Assembly (NCBI GenBank): GCA_963701675.1 | Contig: OY969623.1 | Coordinates: 4,340,001-4,404,000, forward strand | Origin: G963701675 sp963701675 | GTDB taxonomy: Bacteria > Planctomycetota > Planctomycetia > Gemmatales > Gemmataceae | Reading direction: 5' to 3' | DNA: 64,000 nucleotides | Shown here: positions 26,775 to 34,959 of the stretch, in pieces | Numbering within the stretch: the first letter of the stretch is position 1 | How the letters are laid out: each line of letters starts with the position of its first letter | Notes under the pieces: model-generated | Database searches by the model: none | Seen by the model: the letters and a program-made list of their open reading frames with translations, nothing else | What the model was told of the DNA's origin: nothing | Program-made: the position numbers and the translations under genes

Positions 26775-28415
26775 ATGAGACCAATCCGGCTTGCTGTAAT
26801 CTGTACCGTCATGTTGACGGCATCGTGTCCTAGCGGTGCGGCGGACAGCGCGCAAAAGCCGGCGAAGATGACACATACGGGCTTGGCGCCCTCGAAGATT
26901 GTTCCAAATCTCTGCGTTCTCAAGTATCGCGTTAGCACATCCTCCCCCGAATGCCAGGCTTTTTTCGACCAAGGGCTTGGATACCTCTATTCGTACGTTT
27001 GGATGGAGGCCTCGCGTTCCTTTGAAACTGCCACGCAGCGCGATCCGGACTGTGCACTGGCGTGGTGGGGCCTGAGTCGAGCCTTGGCGCACTGGGGCAA
27101 GGGTACCGAGGCAACCAAAGCTCTCCTTCAGGCCGACAAGCTCAAGAACAAGGCCAGCCACCGCGAACAACAATTGATCCTGGCCCGCATGCAAGAGACG
27201 GGCAACGCGCCGAATGTTGGCGACAGCGATAAACGCAAGAAAGCGGCGATCGCAACCATCGACACCATGCTGACGCTTTACGATGACGATGAAGAAGGCT
27301 GGTATTATCGTGCCCAACTCGCCGGCGGCGCCGGCTTGTTCGGCGGACAGGCCGCGAATGTGCCATTCTACAAGGCACTCCTGCGGATCAATCCGTTGCA
27401 CCCGGGCGCGAACCATGAACTCGTGCACTACTATGAGAACGCACAACGCCCCGCACTCGGTTGGGTCTACGCTGAGAAATACATCGAATCATCGCCCGGC
27501 ATACCGCACCCCTTCCACATGCAGGCGCACCTGGCGACGCGGCTCGGCCGATGGAACAAAACGAGCGACCTTTCTGCACGCGCCATCGAATTGGAACGGG
27601 CTTACCACAAAGAGATGGACGTAAAGCCGAAAGATGATCATCAGTTTTCACACCACTTGGAGATTCTCACTCTTTCGCTGACACATGATGGCCGGTTTCG
27701 GGAGGCGCGTGCCATCAAACAAGAGGCATGGGACGCCGGCTACCGGCATTGGATGCCGTGGTTCCGCCTGCATCTAGCGGAAGGCGACTGGGCCGAGGCA
27801 AAAAAAATCGTCGAGCATTATCGCAAGAATGAGAAAACCACGGCCGCGTATCTCGCCGGACTCATCTATCTCCGACAAGGCGATACGGCACGCGCTTCTC
27901 CCGAGGTGGAAATCCTGCGCTATGCCTACCAGAACAAAAAGTCGGATCGAACGCTTGAGATTCGTTTATGGGAGACGCAAGGTCTGCTGATGTGCCAGAC
28001 CGACGGCGTCGACGGCGGATTGAAATTGTTAGCCAAGGCCGTGAAGGCAAACGTGAACAACTACTCGCACCACGCCTGGGGTAACGGCGCCTATTACATG
28101 GAGCCGTGGGGATTGGCAGCCCTTCAAGCCGGCCGAGACGACGTGGCCGAAGAGGCGTTCTTGGAAGCGCTGGCACATGATCGCGGCAGCGTTCGAGCGG
28201 CACTGGGTCTGAAGGTGCTATGCGAACGGCAAGGCCGGCTCGACGAGGCCAAACGATACACCGAATTGGCGCGACAATGCTGGTCCCGCGCGGAGGTCAG
28301 GCATTTCGAAAACGAAGTCGCCTTCGTGTCGATCCAAAGAGAAAACACAAAGGCACAAAGGGCACAAAGTAACCCGCCAAGCGCGCCGCCGGCGCCGGGA
28401 GGATCAAGCCGATGA
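26775..28415 (+). CDS. Secreted TPR-like repeat protein
   Basis: 546 residues. Signal peptide at 1-22 (LAVICTVMLTASCPSGAADS). The body consists of TPR-type helical pairs, e.g. GLGYLYSYVWMEASRSFETA, DPDCALAWWGLSRALAHWG, EKYIESSPGIPHPFHMQAHL and DVAEEAFLEALAHDRGSVRA. Proteins of this layout (N-terminal YVWMEASRSF and a HPFHM segment) are common in planctomycetes, with no established role; protein-protein scaffolding is likely. The last 30 residues (NTKAQRAQSNPPSAPPAPGG) are encoded by one arm of a dispersed repeat and look like a recent C-terminal addition. Its stop overlaps the next start (ATGA). Confidence 0.75.
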   Translation: MRPIRLAVICTVMLTASCPSGAADSAQKPAKMTHTGLAPSKIVPNLCVLKYRVSTSSPECQAFFDQGLGYLYSYVWMEASRSFETATQRDPDCALAWWGLSRALAHWGKGTEATKALLQADKLKNKASHREQQLILARMQETGNAPNVGDSDKRKKAAIATIDTMLTLYDDDEEGWYYRAQLAGGAGLFGGQAANVPFYKALLRINPLHPGANHELVHYYENAQRPALGWVYAEKYIESSPGIPHPFHMQAHLATRLGRWNKTSDLSARAIELERAYHKEMDVKPKDDHQFSHHLEILTLSLTHDGRFREARAIKQEAWDAGYRHWMPWFRLHLAEGDWAEAKKIVEHYRKNEKTTAAYLAGLIYLRQGDTARASPEVEILRYAYQNKKSDRTLEIRLWETQGLLMCQTDGVDGGLKLLAKAVKANVNNYSHHAWGNGAYYMEPWGLAALQAGRDDVAEEAFLEALAHDRGSVRAALGLKVLCERQGRLDEAKRYTELARQCWSRAEVRHFENEVAFVSIQRENTKAQRAQSNPPSAPPAPGGSSR

Positions 28416-28467
28416 CCAGTCATCGTTCAATTGGTAGTATTTTTTGTGTTCTTTGTGTCTTTGTGGT
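28345..28467. repeat. Inverted repeat pair (CACAAAG type) across a gene junction
   Basis: The left arm at 28345-28370 (three CACAAAG units) and the right arm at 28441-28467 (CTTTGTG units) are near reverse complements, about 70 bases apart. The left arm codes the C-terminal tail of the TPR protein and the right arm codes the hydrophobic core of the next signal peptide. The same family occurs at 52558-52620. Confidence 0.8.
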
Positions 28468-28978
28468 AAATGCTTTTGCTGACGACCCATGCCGCTCGGG
28501 GCCTCAGCCAGGGCAGCGCCCCGGCCCTTACTCTTTCGTCATGTCTACCGGTGACAAGCGCGGCATATCCCACTGCTACATCTGTGAGACCGGAGACAGT
28601 CCGGCCGTTGCGGTGTTTGCACGAAAAACCAGCGCGCCGCTTGCGAAACTCGTACGCGAATTGGACAAGACACTGGAGGAACAGAAAGAGAAAGGCCTGC
28701 GTGCCTGGGTTACTTTCCTGGAAAACGATCAATCCCAAATTGACCGGAAGCTGGCGCGTTGGGCCCAGGACCACGCGATTCGTCTAACGCCGCTGGGTGT
28801 TTTCGAGGACGCGGCCGGTCCTCCCAGCTATCGCTTAACCCGTGACGCTGACGTGACAATACTCATGTTCGCCAAGCAGCAAGTCGTGGTGAATTTCGCC
28901 TATCGCGACGGAGAATTGACGGAAGAACGAGTTAAAGAAGTAATGAGCGCCTTGCCGAAGATTCTTGATAAGAAGTAA
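28412..28978 (+). CDS. Secreted hypothetical protein, possible thioredoxin-like fold
   Basis: 188 residues, translationally coupled to the TPR gene by ATGA. The signal peptide is SIFCVLCVFVVNAFA, with its core (residues 10-19) encoded by a repeat arm. The mature part, GDKRGISHCYICETGDSPAV, has a CYIC pair and continues LVRELDKTLEEQKEKGLRAW, then a beta-strand-rich end (VTILMFAKQQVVVNFAYRDG). The alternation of strands and helices and the Cys pair suggest a thioredoxin-like fold, but the CxxC context is not the classical WCGPC. Unknown function. Confidence 0.65.
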   Translation: MTSHRSIGSIFCVLCVFVVNAFADDPCRSGPQPGQRPGPYSFVMSTGDKRGISHCYICETGDSPAVAVFARKTSAPLAKLVRELDKTLEEQKEKGLRAWVTFLENDQSQIDRKLARWAQDHAIRLTPLGVFEDAAGPPSYRLTRDADVTILMFAKQQVVVNFAYRDGELTEERVKEVMSALPKILDKK

Positions 28979-28985
28979 ACATCGC

Positions 28986-29019
28986 GCCAAGCCCACGGAC
29001 CGCAGCCCGGGGGCTTGGC
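28986..29019. terminator. Hairpin between convergent genes
   Basis: GCCAAGCCC (28986-28994) and GGGCTTGGC (29011-29019) form a perfect 9-base-pair stem between the stop codons of convergent genes at 28978 and 29027. A bidirectional terminator is likely, though there is no strong U-tract. Confidence 0.5.
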
Positions 29020-29026
29020 AGATGGG

Positions 29027-29782
29027 TTAGTCTTTCGGTTCCTTGAAAAGGTTGTCGTCGAGTTTCTCAGCCGGCTTCCAGTCGCTGTTTTCCCCTTCAA
29101 TGTACAGCGTTCCATCACGCTTGATCGTGATCTTGGTCGGGTGCTTGATGCCATCCGCGACTTTGTAGTCCTTGTAAAGGGTTTCTTGATTAAGCTCTTG
29201 TCCGCCTTCGTCTTTGACTTTCATCTCCGACTTCACCAACAGACCGCTCTCTTTGTCGAAAAACAGGTTTACATCGCGGCGGCCTTTCGTCGCAATCTTT
29301 ATGCCGACCGCGGCTTTGTCATCCACCTTGCTTTCGCCCAAAGGCGACAACGTGAATGCCTTGTCGTTCAATCCCACCAAACGTGACACCTGGTGAAGGT
29401 GCATGCTTTCCTTTTGCTCCGCGAGCCGGTCGGCGTCCATTTCCATGGACATATCGGCCGCCTTCATCCATCCTTTGTCGCCGGCATAGACCATGACAAA
29501 GTTGAACTTTTGACCGCCGATGTCGAAGTCAAGCGACATACGTGATTTGTCGGGGAGTTGGATCGCTGCTTCACCACTGTAGGGCATTTCGGTGCCCATG
29601 CCATGAAACGTGCCTTTCATCTTGTAGGTGGAAGCCATGTACTTCTTTTGCTTGGCTTCGTCGCCGACAGCCTTGATGGCCTTGTCAATGATCTTCAACG
29701 CGTCGGCCTGGTCATCGGCACGAGCGGCCGCGACCACGAAAGCCAATCCGAGACTGAGCGTGGCAAGACATGCGATGCGCAT
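29027..29782 (-). CDS. Secreted LolA/outer-membrane lipoprotein-sorting-like protein
   Basis: 251 residues from ATG 29782, preceded by CCGGAGGAGTA; the frame continues to 29887 but the extra residues are not signal-like. The signal peptide is IACLATLSLGLAFVVAAARA. The mature part is a run of beta strands with Asp/Lys, typical of the LolA/LolB-like fold (TYKMKGTFHGMGTEMPYSGE, KFNFVMVYAGDKGWMKAADM, DVNLFFDKESGLLVKSEMKV, HPTKITIKRDGTLYIEGENS). It probably binds a hydrophobic ligand outside the cytoplasm. It is followed 146 bases upstream by the parvulin gene on the same strand, with a palindrome between. Confidence 0.7.
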   Translation of the reverse strand: MRIACLATLSLGLAFVVAAARADDQADALKIIDKAIKAVGDEAKQKKYMASTYKMKGTFHGMGTEMPYSGEAAIQLPDKSRMSLDFDIGGQKFNFVMVYAGDKGWMKAADMSMEMDADRLAEQKESMHLHQVSRLVGLNDKAFTLSPLGESKVDDKAAVGIKIATKGRRDVNLFFDKESGLLVKSEMKVKDEGGQELNQETLYKDYKVADGIKHPTKITIKRDGTLYIEGENSDWKPAEKLDDNLFKEPKD

Positions 29783-29885
29783 TACTCCTCCGGGTGTAAA
29801 GGTTGGAATTCCTTGCGGGTTGCGTCGGAACGGGCATCGGTATGTTTTAGGAAGGCGGAGGTAAGCGGCTAGGCGAGCTGAAAGC

Positions 29886-29920
29886 ATCCTTAGCCTCCGT
29901 TGAGCACGGAGGCTAAGGAT
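29886..29920. repeat. Perfect hairpin (TTAGCCTCCG type)
   Basis: A perfect 15-base-pair stem (ATCCTTAGCCTCCGT at 29886-29900 with 29906-29920) and a 5-base loop TGAGC, between the stop of the parvulin gene and the start region of the LolA-like gene. No U-tract follows on the minus strand. The TTAGCC/GGCTAA ends recall the 6894 and 41362 elements. Confidence 0.75.
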
Positions 29921-29928
29921 TTGGGCCC

Positions 29929-31026
29929 TTACTTGGTCGGTGGTTTCGGCGGTATGCCGCCGGCCGGCATGATGCCGCCGGGCTGTAGCTCCCGCGCGAC
30001 GTCACGTTCAAGCTCCGCTTGAGTCTTCTGCTTCTTGATGAAGAGCCGGGGCTGTGCCTGATCCTGAAGTTCCTTGAAGAGCTTGGGCATTTCGATCTGC
30101 GTCTTCTTTTCGCGGATTTCCTTTTCGAGCTTTGGTTTTTCTGCTTCGAACCGTTTGCTGATGTCGGCCGGCTTTCGGCCAACACATTTCAATACAACAG
30201 TGCCCTCCGGCGTTCCGACGAGTTTGCTTATCTCTCCCGGTTGCAGACTGAAGGCCTCTTTTTCCAGCTCGTCGTTTCCGGTCGTGTAGCGTCCGATGGG
30301 TTGAATACGGCCGCCCGTTGCCGCGAGTGTCGGGCTAGCTTGCTGTTTCGAAATGCGATCGAAGTCCTCGTCGCTCTTCCGAAGCTCGGCGTATTGCTGA
30401 AGGGCAAACTTTTCTTCACCCGTTTGATAAAGCACGATGCGGCATTCGATCTTCTCGCCGAAGTATGCTTCGAAGGCCTTCTTGTAATCATCCTCGGTGA
30501 CTTGTATTCGGTCGCGACACATTTTGGTCATCGCCAGCCGTGGGCGAATCACGTCCTCTTTCCACTCAAAGAGCGACTTATCGTATTTCTTGAGTACGTG
30601 TTCGACGAAGTCCTTTTGCGTTATTTGCATTCCCTTCAGCTCTTCGGCGAAGGCGGTTTCCACTTCCTGGTCGGTGATCTCGATGCCGCGCTGCCGAGCG
30701 GCATGCTCGATCACCCGTTTATTGACGAGCAGTTCGAGTTTGTCGCTGTTTCGGGCAATCAGATATTCGCCGAATTCTTCGCGGGTGATCGGAATGTTCC
30801 CGTGAATTACTGCCACCAAACGCTGCGTGGACTCGGCAGCATTCGCTCCCGGCAACGATTGACCTGCCATCGGCGGTAGTTTGCCCGGAGGCTGTTGGGC
30901 AGCGGCGCGCGGCTCGGATTGGTAATATCCCCATCCGTATGCGCATGCCGTCAGAACCAGCGCACCCACGGTAGTTCGAAGTCGAGACCAAGCACCCGAT
31001 TTGCCGTCGTTTGTGCAAACAAGCAT
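29929..31026 (-). CDS. SurA/PpiC-like peptidylprolyl isomerase
   Basis: 365 residues. A basic N-terminus and membrane anchor (LRTTVGALVLTACAYGWGYY) are followed by a chaperone-type helical domain (REEFGEYLIARNSDKLELLV, RQRGIEITDQEVETAFAEEL) and a parvulin domain (CRIVLYQTGEEKFALQQYAE, TGGRIQPIGRYTTGNDELEK, EAFSLQPGEISKLVGTPEGT). It folds exported proteins by proline isomerisation. The C-terminus ends in a Gly/Pro tail. GGAGGGATGGGGAAGCC precedes ATG 31026. The signal anchor suggests an extracytoplasmic, membrane-tethered enzyme. Confidence 0.85.
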   Translation of the reverse strand: MLVCTNDGKSGAWSRLRTTVGALVLTACAYGWGYYQSEPRAAAQQPPGKLPPMAGQSLPGANAAESTQRLVAVIHGNIPITREEFGEYLIARNSDKLELLVNKRVIEHAARQRGIEITDQEVETAFAEELKGMQITQKDFVEHVLKKYDKSLFEWKEDVIRPRLAMTKMCRDRIQVTEDDYKKAFEAYFGEKIECRIVLYQTGEEKFALQQYAELRKSDEDFDRISKQQASPTLAATGGRIQPIGRYTTGNDELEKEAFSLQPGEISKLVGTPEGTVVLKCVGRKPADISKRFEAEKPKLEKEIREKKTQIEMPKLFKELQDQAQPRLFIKKQKTQAELERDVARELQPGGIMPAGGIPPKPPTK

Positions 31027-31136
31027 GGCTTCCCCATCCCTCCATTAACCCATACCGTCGCGTTCAAAGGACGGCGCAGGCTATACCGTTACCGGGGTGG
31101 CGTCGCAAGGCGGAGTGACGGGAACGCGATGTCGAA

Positions 31137-31877
31137 CTATCGCCGTGCCAGGCCGCAAAAGGCCTCGTAGAGCGGCCGAAAACAAGGTGGGACGCACTTC
31201 TGAAAGCTGGCTTGCCGGGTCTCGCCGATGTACACCTGGTCGAACGGCTGCAAACGCGCATTGGTTTGATAATCATCGTTTAGCAAGATGGCATTCAGGT
31301 TGATGTGAATGATCTCGGGAGCTTGGTCGTCAATGACCCGAGGCCGAACGACACACACATCATTCGGCGCGGCGCCCGCGGTGATGCCGCCCGCTCGTTG
31401 GAGCAGATCGAGTACGGTTTCGGGCCCTCGGTATTCGACCGCCCGCTGCACGCCGACGCCGGGTCCACACAAGTAGACGTGTTGACTTTCGAAATCGACG
31501 ACTTTGACCCGGACGTGAGTTTGATTACATCCCGTCGCCAGCGCGACGCGGCGCTCCACCTCGTGTATAGACTGGCCGTCGACCCGAATCCGTTTCCGGC
31601 CAAGCAAGATGTGGCCGTCGGAGTCAACCGGAACCTTGCCGCTAAGGTCCCTTCGATCGCTTACCTGAATGTCGAGCACATCGGGACACCGGACCAGGTA
31701 GCAGGCAATCACGTTTTCATTTCGAACCGCGGCACCGCGATCGGCCATGAGTTCCCGGTCCATTTTGGGCCGGGTCAATGCGCATCCCGCTGTGAGAAGA
31801 CCGACGCTGGCGAAAAAGGCCATCAACCGCCGTCGACGCCAGAAGGTTCGTTCCGAGTTTGTAGGTACGCTGTTCAT
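31137..31877 (-). CDS. Polysaccharide export lipoprotein (Wza-like, Poly_export and SLBB)
   Basis: 246 residues. A lipoprotein signal with lipobox LLTAGC (Cys at residue 32) precedes a polysaccharide biosynthesis/export domain (YLVRCPDVLDIQVSDRRDLS, VPVDSDGHILLGRKRIRVDG) and one SLBB-type segment (VYLCGPGVGVQRAVEYRGPE, VLDLLQRAGGITAGAAPNDV). It is about two thirds the length of Wza. No tyrosine kinase, glycosyltransferase or flippase is adjacent, so it is an orphan export subunit, perhaps serving a locus elsewhere. It is divergent from glmM across a gap of about 150 bases. Confidence 0.85.
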   Translation of the reverse strand: MNSVPTNSERTFWRRRRLMAFFASVGLLTAGCALTRPKMDRELMADRGAAVRNENVIACYLVRCPDVLDIQVSDRRDLSGKVPVDSDGHILLGRKRIRVDGQSIHEVERRVALATGCNQTHVRVKVVDFESQHVYLCGPGVGVQRAVEYRGPETVLDLLQRAGGITAGAAPNDVCVVRPRVIDDQAPEIIHINLNAILLNDDYQTNARLQPFDQVYIGETRQASFQKCVPPCFRPLYEAFCGLARR

Positions 31878-32030
31878 CAGCAGATCGTTGACCCAGTCGG
31901 TGTTCGAAGCGATACCTTAGGCTGTTCAATCGCCTATGCTAAGAATGTGGAGTCCACCCGTTATGATCGACCAGCGGCGTTGCGCCGTTAGGTAAGAGAG
32001 CGACGAAGCGGTGAAATTGATGGGAGTCTT

Positions 32031-33386
32031 ATGACAGGGAAGGATGCGTTAATTGTTAGCGTCTCGGGAATTCGGGGTATTGTGGGAAGCAGCCTGTTCC
32101 CAGAAACGGCGGCCAACTTTTCCGCTGCTTTGGGAACTTACGTCGGCGGTGGGCTGATTCTCGTAAGTCGGGATGGCCGGCCAAGTGGAAACATGCTTCG
32201 GGATGCGGTACATGCCGGCTTGTTGAGTACCGGGTGTGAAGTTCGCGAACTCGGCATTACCCCAACTCCAACCGTCGGCTTCGCCGTTCGACGCACTAAT
32301 GCCAGGGGTGCAATTCAAATCACCGCGAGTCACAATCCGGCCGAGTGGAACGGATTGAAGCTCTTCGGCGCGGACGGGTGCGTGCTCACGGCTCGACATG
32401 CTGAAAAGGTAAGAGGCATCTTTGAATCGAGGCAGTTTCGGCGGGCTTCCTCAGATCAACCGGCTGTGGTGAGCGAATGCCGGAACGCCGCCGACTGGCA
32501 TCGCGATCGCATCTTAGAACTGATTGACGTTGACCGAATCCGAGCCGCGCAACTTCGGGTCTTTCTGGACGCCAACGGCGGCGCGGGCGGCGAGCTCGGA
32601 CGAAGTTTGCTCGAATCGCTTCGATGCCGAGTGATCTGTCACGGATGTCACGCCGATGGAGTCTTCGAACACCTGCCAGAACCAACGAGTGAAAACCTCT
32701 CACGCGTCGCTCTTTTGGTGGCTCAGAACGGCGCCAACATCGGGTTCGCGCTCGACCCCGACGCTGATCGTCTCGCCTTAATCGACGAGACCGGCCATTA
32801 TGTCGGCGAAGAGTTGACGCTGGCCCTTGCCGTCCGCTTTCGCCTCGGCCGCGAACCTGGGCCGGTAGTGGTCAACATGTCGACATCTCGCGTGGTCGAG
32901 GATATCGCCAAACAATTTGCTTGCCCGTTCTATCGGAGCGCCGTCGGAGAGGCCAACGTCGTCGAGAAAATGAAAGAAGTCGGCGCCATTATCGGCGGTG
33001 AAGGCAACGGCGGCGTCATCGATCCGCGCGTGGGTGGCGTGCGCGATCCGTTTATCGGCATGGGCTTGATTCTGAATCTACTGGCCGAAACGGGGAAAAC
33101 TCTCAGCGCCATCGTTGCCGAACTGCCGCAGTATCACATTGTCAAGGAAAAGTTCAGCGTCGACCGCAAACGGTTGCCCGCGATTCTTGCGAAGGTGGAA
33201 TCGCAATGGCCAGATGCACAAATCAACCGCGACGACGGCCTGCGATTGGATTGGCGGGATCGATGGATTCATGTCCGGCCGAGTAACACGGAGCCGATCG
33301 TTCGCGTGATCGCCGAGGCGCCAACAGCGCCAACGACCCGCGCACTTTGCGACGAAGTGGAACGGCTGCTCACCTCCAATGATTGA
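32031..33386 (+). CDS. glmM: Phosphoglucosamine mutase
   Basis: Phosphohexomutase of about 451 residues, converting glucosamine-6-phosphate to glucosamine-1-phosphate for peptidoglycan and lipopolysaccharide precursors. All four family motifs are present: TASHNPAEWNGLK with the phosphoserine Ser100, the metal loop LDPDADRLALID, the sugar-binding loop GGEGNGGVI and the phosphate-binding loop RPSNTEP. The GlmM/phosphomannomutase division cannot be settled by eye, though the GIRG start and length fit GlmM. Its 3' end overlaps the convergent DUF5615 gene by 17 bases. Confidence 0.88.
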   Translation: MTGKDALIVSVSGIRGIVGSSLFPETAANFSAALGTYVGGGLILVSRDGRPSGNMLRDAVHAGLLSTGCEVRELGITPTPTVGFAVRRTNARGAIQITASHNPAEWNGLKLFGADGCVLTARHAEKVRGIFESRQFRRASSDQPAVVSECRNAADWHRDRILELIDVDRIRAAQLRVFLDANGGAGGELGRSLLESLRCRVICHGCHADGVFEHLPEPTSENLSRVALLVAQNGANIGFALDPDADRLALIDETGHYVGEELTLALAVRFRLGREPGPVVVNMSTSRVVEDIAKQFACPFYRSAVGEANVVEKMKEVGAIIGGEGNGGVIDPRVGGVRDPFIGMGLILNLLAETGKTLSAIVAELPQYHIVKEKFSVDRKRLPAILAKVESQWPDAQINRDDGLRLDWRDRWIHVRPSNTEPIVRVIAEAPTAPTTRALCDEVERLLTSND

Positions 33387-33732
33387 GGATTAGACATTCG
33401 TCGACAATGTTCACTTTCGCAGATTCCAGATTGCGAACAGCTCGGACAATATCGTGCGGAGACATGTTTCGTTTGGCAAGGCTTTCCCGCCGAACAAGCA
33501 GGATTCCAGGATGGTGGCCACCGGCTTGCCGGATGAGGACATGAAGCTTGTCGAAGTCGCCGTGGTCACGCGTGACGCATATTCGTGACTCGCGAATGGC
33601 ATGAGTGAGGTGAACGGCATCATGCGCTCCCACCAGCCCAACATCGGCGGGCCGTTGTGCATCGTCGCCAGCCTTCCGAAGCAGATCGGCAAGTTTGGGA
33701 GATGAGAGATCGTCGTCCAAATACACTCTCAT
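33370..33732 (-). CDS. DUF5615 PIN-like protein, probable toxin partner
   Basis: 120 residues with the DUF5615 PIN-like fold: MRVYLDDDLSSPKLADLLRK carries the first acidic pair, ICVTRDHGDFDKLHVLIRQA the RDxxDF motif, and HHPGILLVRRES follows. These proteins usually sit behind a DUF433 gene and are thought to be nuclease-type toxins, though experimental proof is scarce. The start overlaps the upstream stop (ATGA at 33729-33732), typical of such pairs. The 3' end overlaps the glmM 3' end. Confidence 0.8.
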   Translation of the reverse strand: MRVYLDDDLSSPKLADLLRKAGDDAQRPADVGLVGAHDAVHLTHAIRESRICVTRDHGDFDKLHVLIRQAGGHHPGILLVRRESLAKRNMSPHDIVRAVRNLESAKVNIVDECLILNHWR

Positions 33733-34076
33733 AGCCCGAGCCGCGTTCGCTCTTGAGGCGACAACATCTTATACTTGCCGCCGTATTTGTAATCAGGATC
33801 ATTCATACCCGTCGCTTCCATCAGCCGTTCCTCCATGCGGTGGTCTTCCTCCACCTCCTTCGGTTTGGCTTCACAGTAGGCGATAGCCTCGCGCACGGCC
33901 TCGAGTGGAAAGTTCATGTCTTCGGCCACTTCCTCCGCCGTCATAGGTTCGGAACCGTCCACAGTCATGCCGTAGATGACCTCGGCCCGAATACGCGTGC
34001 CTTTCATGAAAAGTTGTTTATAGGCGGACTTCGGATTCGGCGCCAAATGCTTCCACTGGTTGGTTGATTCACTCAT
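33729..34076 (-). CDS. DUF433-type antitoxin-like protein
   Basis: 115 residues from ATG 34076, placed by GGGAGG seven bases upstream. The winged-helix DUF433 core NPKSAYKQLFMKGTRIRAEV, MTAEEVAEDMNFPLEAVREA, followed by an extra C-terminal tail (DPDYKYGGKYKMLSPQERTR), is consistent with autoregulatory DNA binding plus toxin binding. It is translationally coupled to the downstream PIN-like gene. The longer frame from 34151 is unlikely. Confidence 0.78.
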   Translation of the reverse strand: MSESTNQWKHLAPNPKSAYKQLFMKGTRIRAEVIYGMTVDGSEPMTAEEVAEDMNFPLEAVREAIAYCEAKPKEVEEDHRMEERLMEATGMNDPDYKYGGKYKMLSPQERTRLGL

Positions 34077-34338
34077 CGCAGACCTCCCAAAGACCAATCG
34101 CTCGCTTGTAAATTGTAACCGCTGCCTTGTAATTTGTGCATTCCGCCGCATTGCCCTTAAGCTGCTCTTTTCAGGGTGGACGGCGTCTGATAGTTTCCCG
34201 CCCGCTTGCTCGACAGGCCCCGCAACCGCGTCGGGCGAGCACCCGTCCCGCCGGCAACTTCTTCAAGCCGGCATGACCCCGTGCGAGGCTCGACTCGTCG
34301 ACCAAAGGGGCCTCGCCATCCCGCAGGAGACCCTTCTC

Positions 34339-34908
34339 ATGCGCAAGGAAGCGCGCTGGTTTGGATGCACCCTCACGCTTATCGTTACTTTCATCGTAAC
34401 CAATCGCTCGGGCGCCGACTGAACGCCGCTGGGTTGTTCGCCGCCAGTTGGCGGTCCGCCAGGCGTCTTAATTCGTCCTCCTATGCCTGCCGCTATGCAG
34501 CCAGCGCCAATACAACGTGCACGCCCGGCGCCGGCGCCTGCTCGATTGCCGCAAGAGTCAAAGGCGCGTGCCCAATCGCCCGATGATTTGAATGCTGCCG
34601 CCCGAACGATGCCAAAAACCGTCTCAGCGCCGCCGTCGCTCCAAATGCCCACGCCGGAGGAACTGGGGCTCAGCAAATCCGCTCCGTCGCCAATCGTCGA
34701 TTGGACAGTCGCACGAAATCGGCTTGAACGCTTGAACGCGGTCTGCTTCCACTTCGAGAAAATCCCGGAAGGCGGTTTTCGCTTCACTTGCCTGCTACCC
34801 ACGCCCAACGCGGATCGAAGTCATCGTGTCGAGGCCGTTGCCGTAACCGAATCCGAAGCCATTCGAATGGTGCTTGAGAAGTCGGAGCAATGGGCAGCCG
34901 TGCGGTGA
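34339..34908 (+). pseudogene. Secreted hypothetical protein with in-frame TGA after its signal peptide
   Basis: ATG 34339, preceded by CAGGAGACC, encodes a clear signal sequence (WFGCTLTLIVTFIV). The frame meets TGA at 34420-34422 (codon 28) and then continues open without a shift: TPLGCSPPVGGPPGVLIRPP, a Pro-rich region, then a folded-looking domain (ERLNAVCFHFEKIPEGGFRF, TCLLPTPNADRSHRVEAVAV). The same domain ends the convergent neighbour at 34960, with the pattern FxFxCxxP...H..EA.A.....AI..VL. The body alone could start at ATG 34483, but it would lack the signal peptide. A nonsense mutation or base error (for example TGG to TGA) is the simplest reading. The function of the domain is unknown. 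Confidence 0.55.
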
Positions 34909-34923
34909 GATTTTGAAGCCAAG

Positions 34924-34945
34924 CCCATCGGCTGCGGCCGATGGG
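34924..34945. terminator. Hairpin between convergent paralogues
   Basis: CCCATCGGC (34924-34932) and GCCGATGGG (34937-34945) form a perfect 9-base-pair stem with a TGCG loop, between the stops at 34908 and 34960. A bidirectional terminator is probable. Confidence 0.6.
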
Positions 34946-34959
34946 ATTAGCGGATAGGA

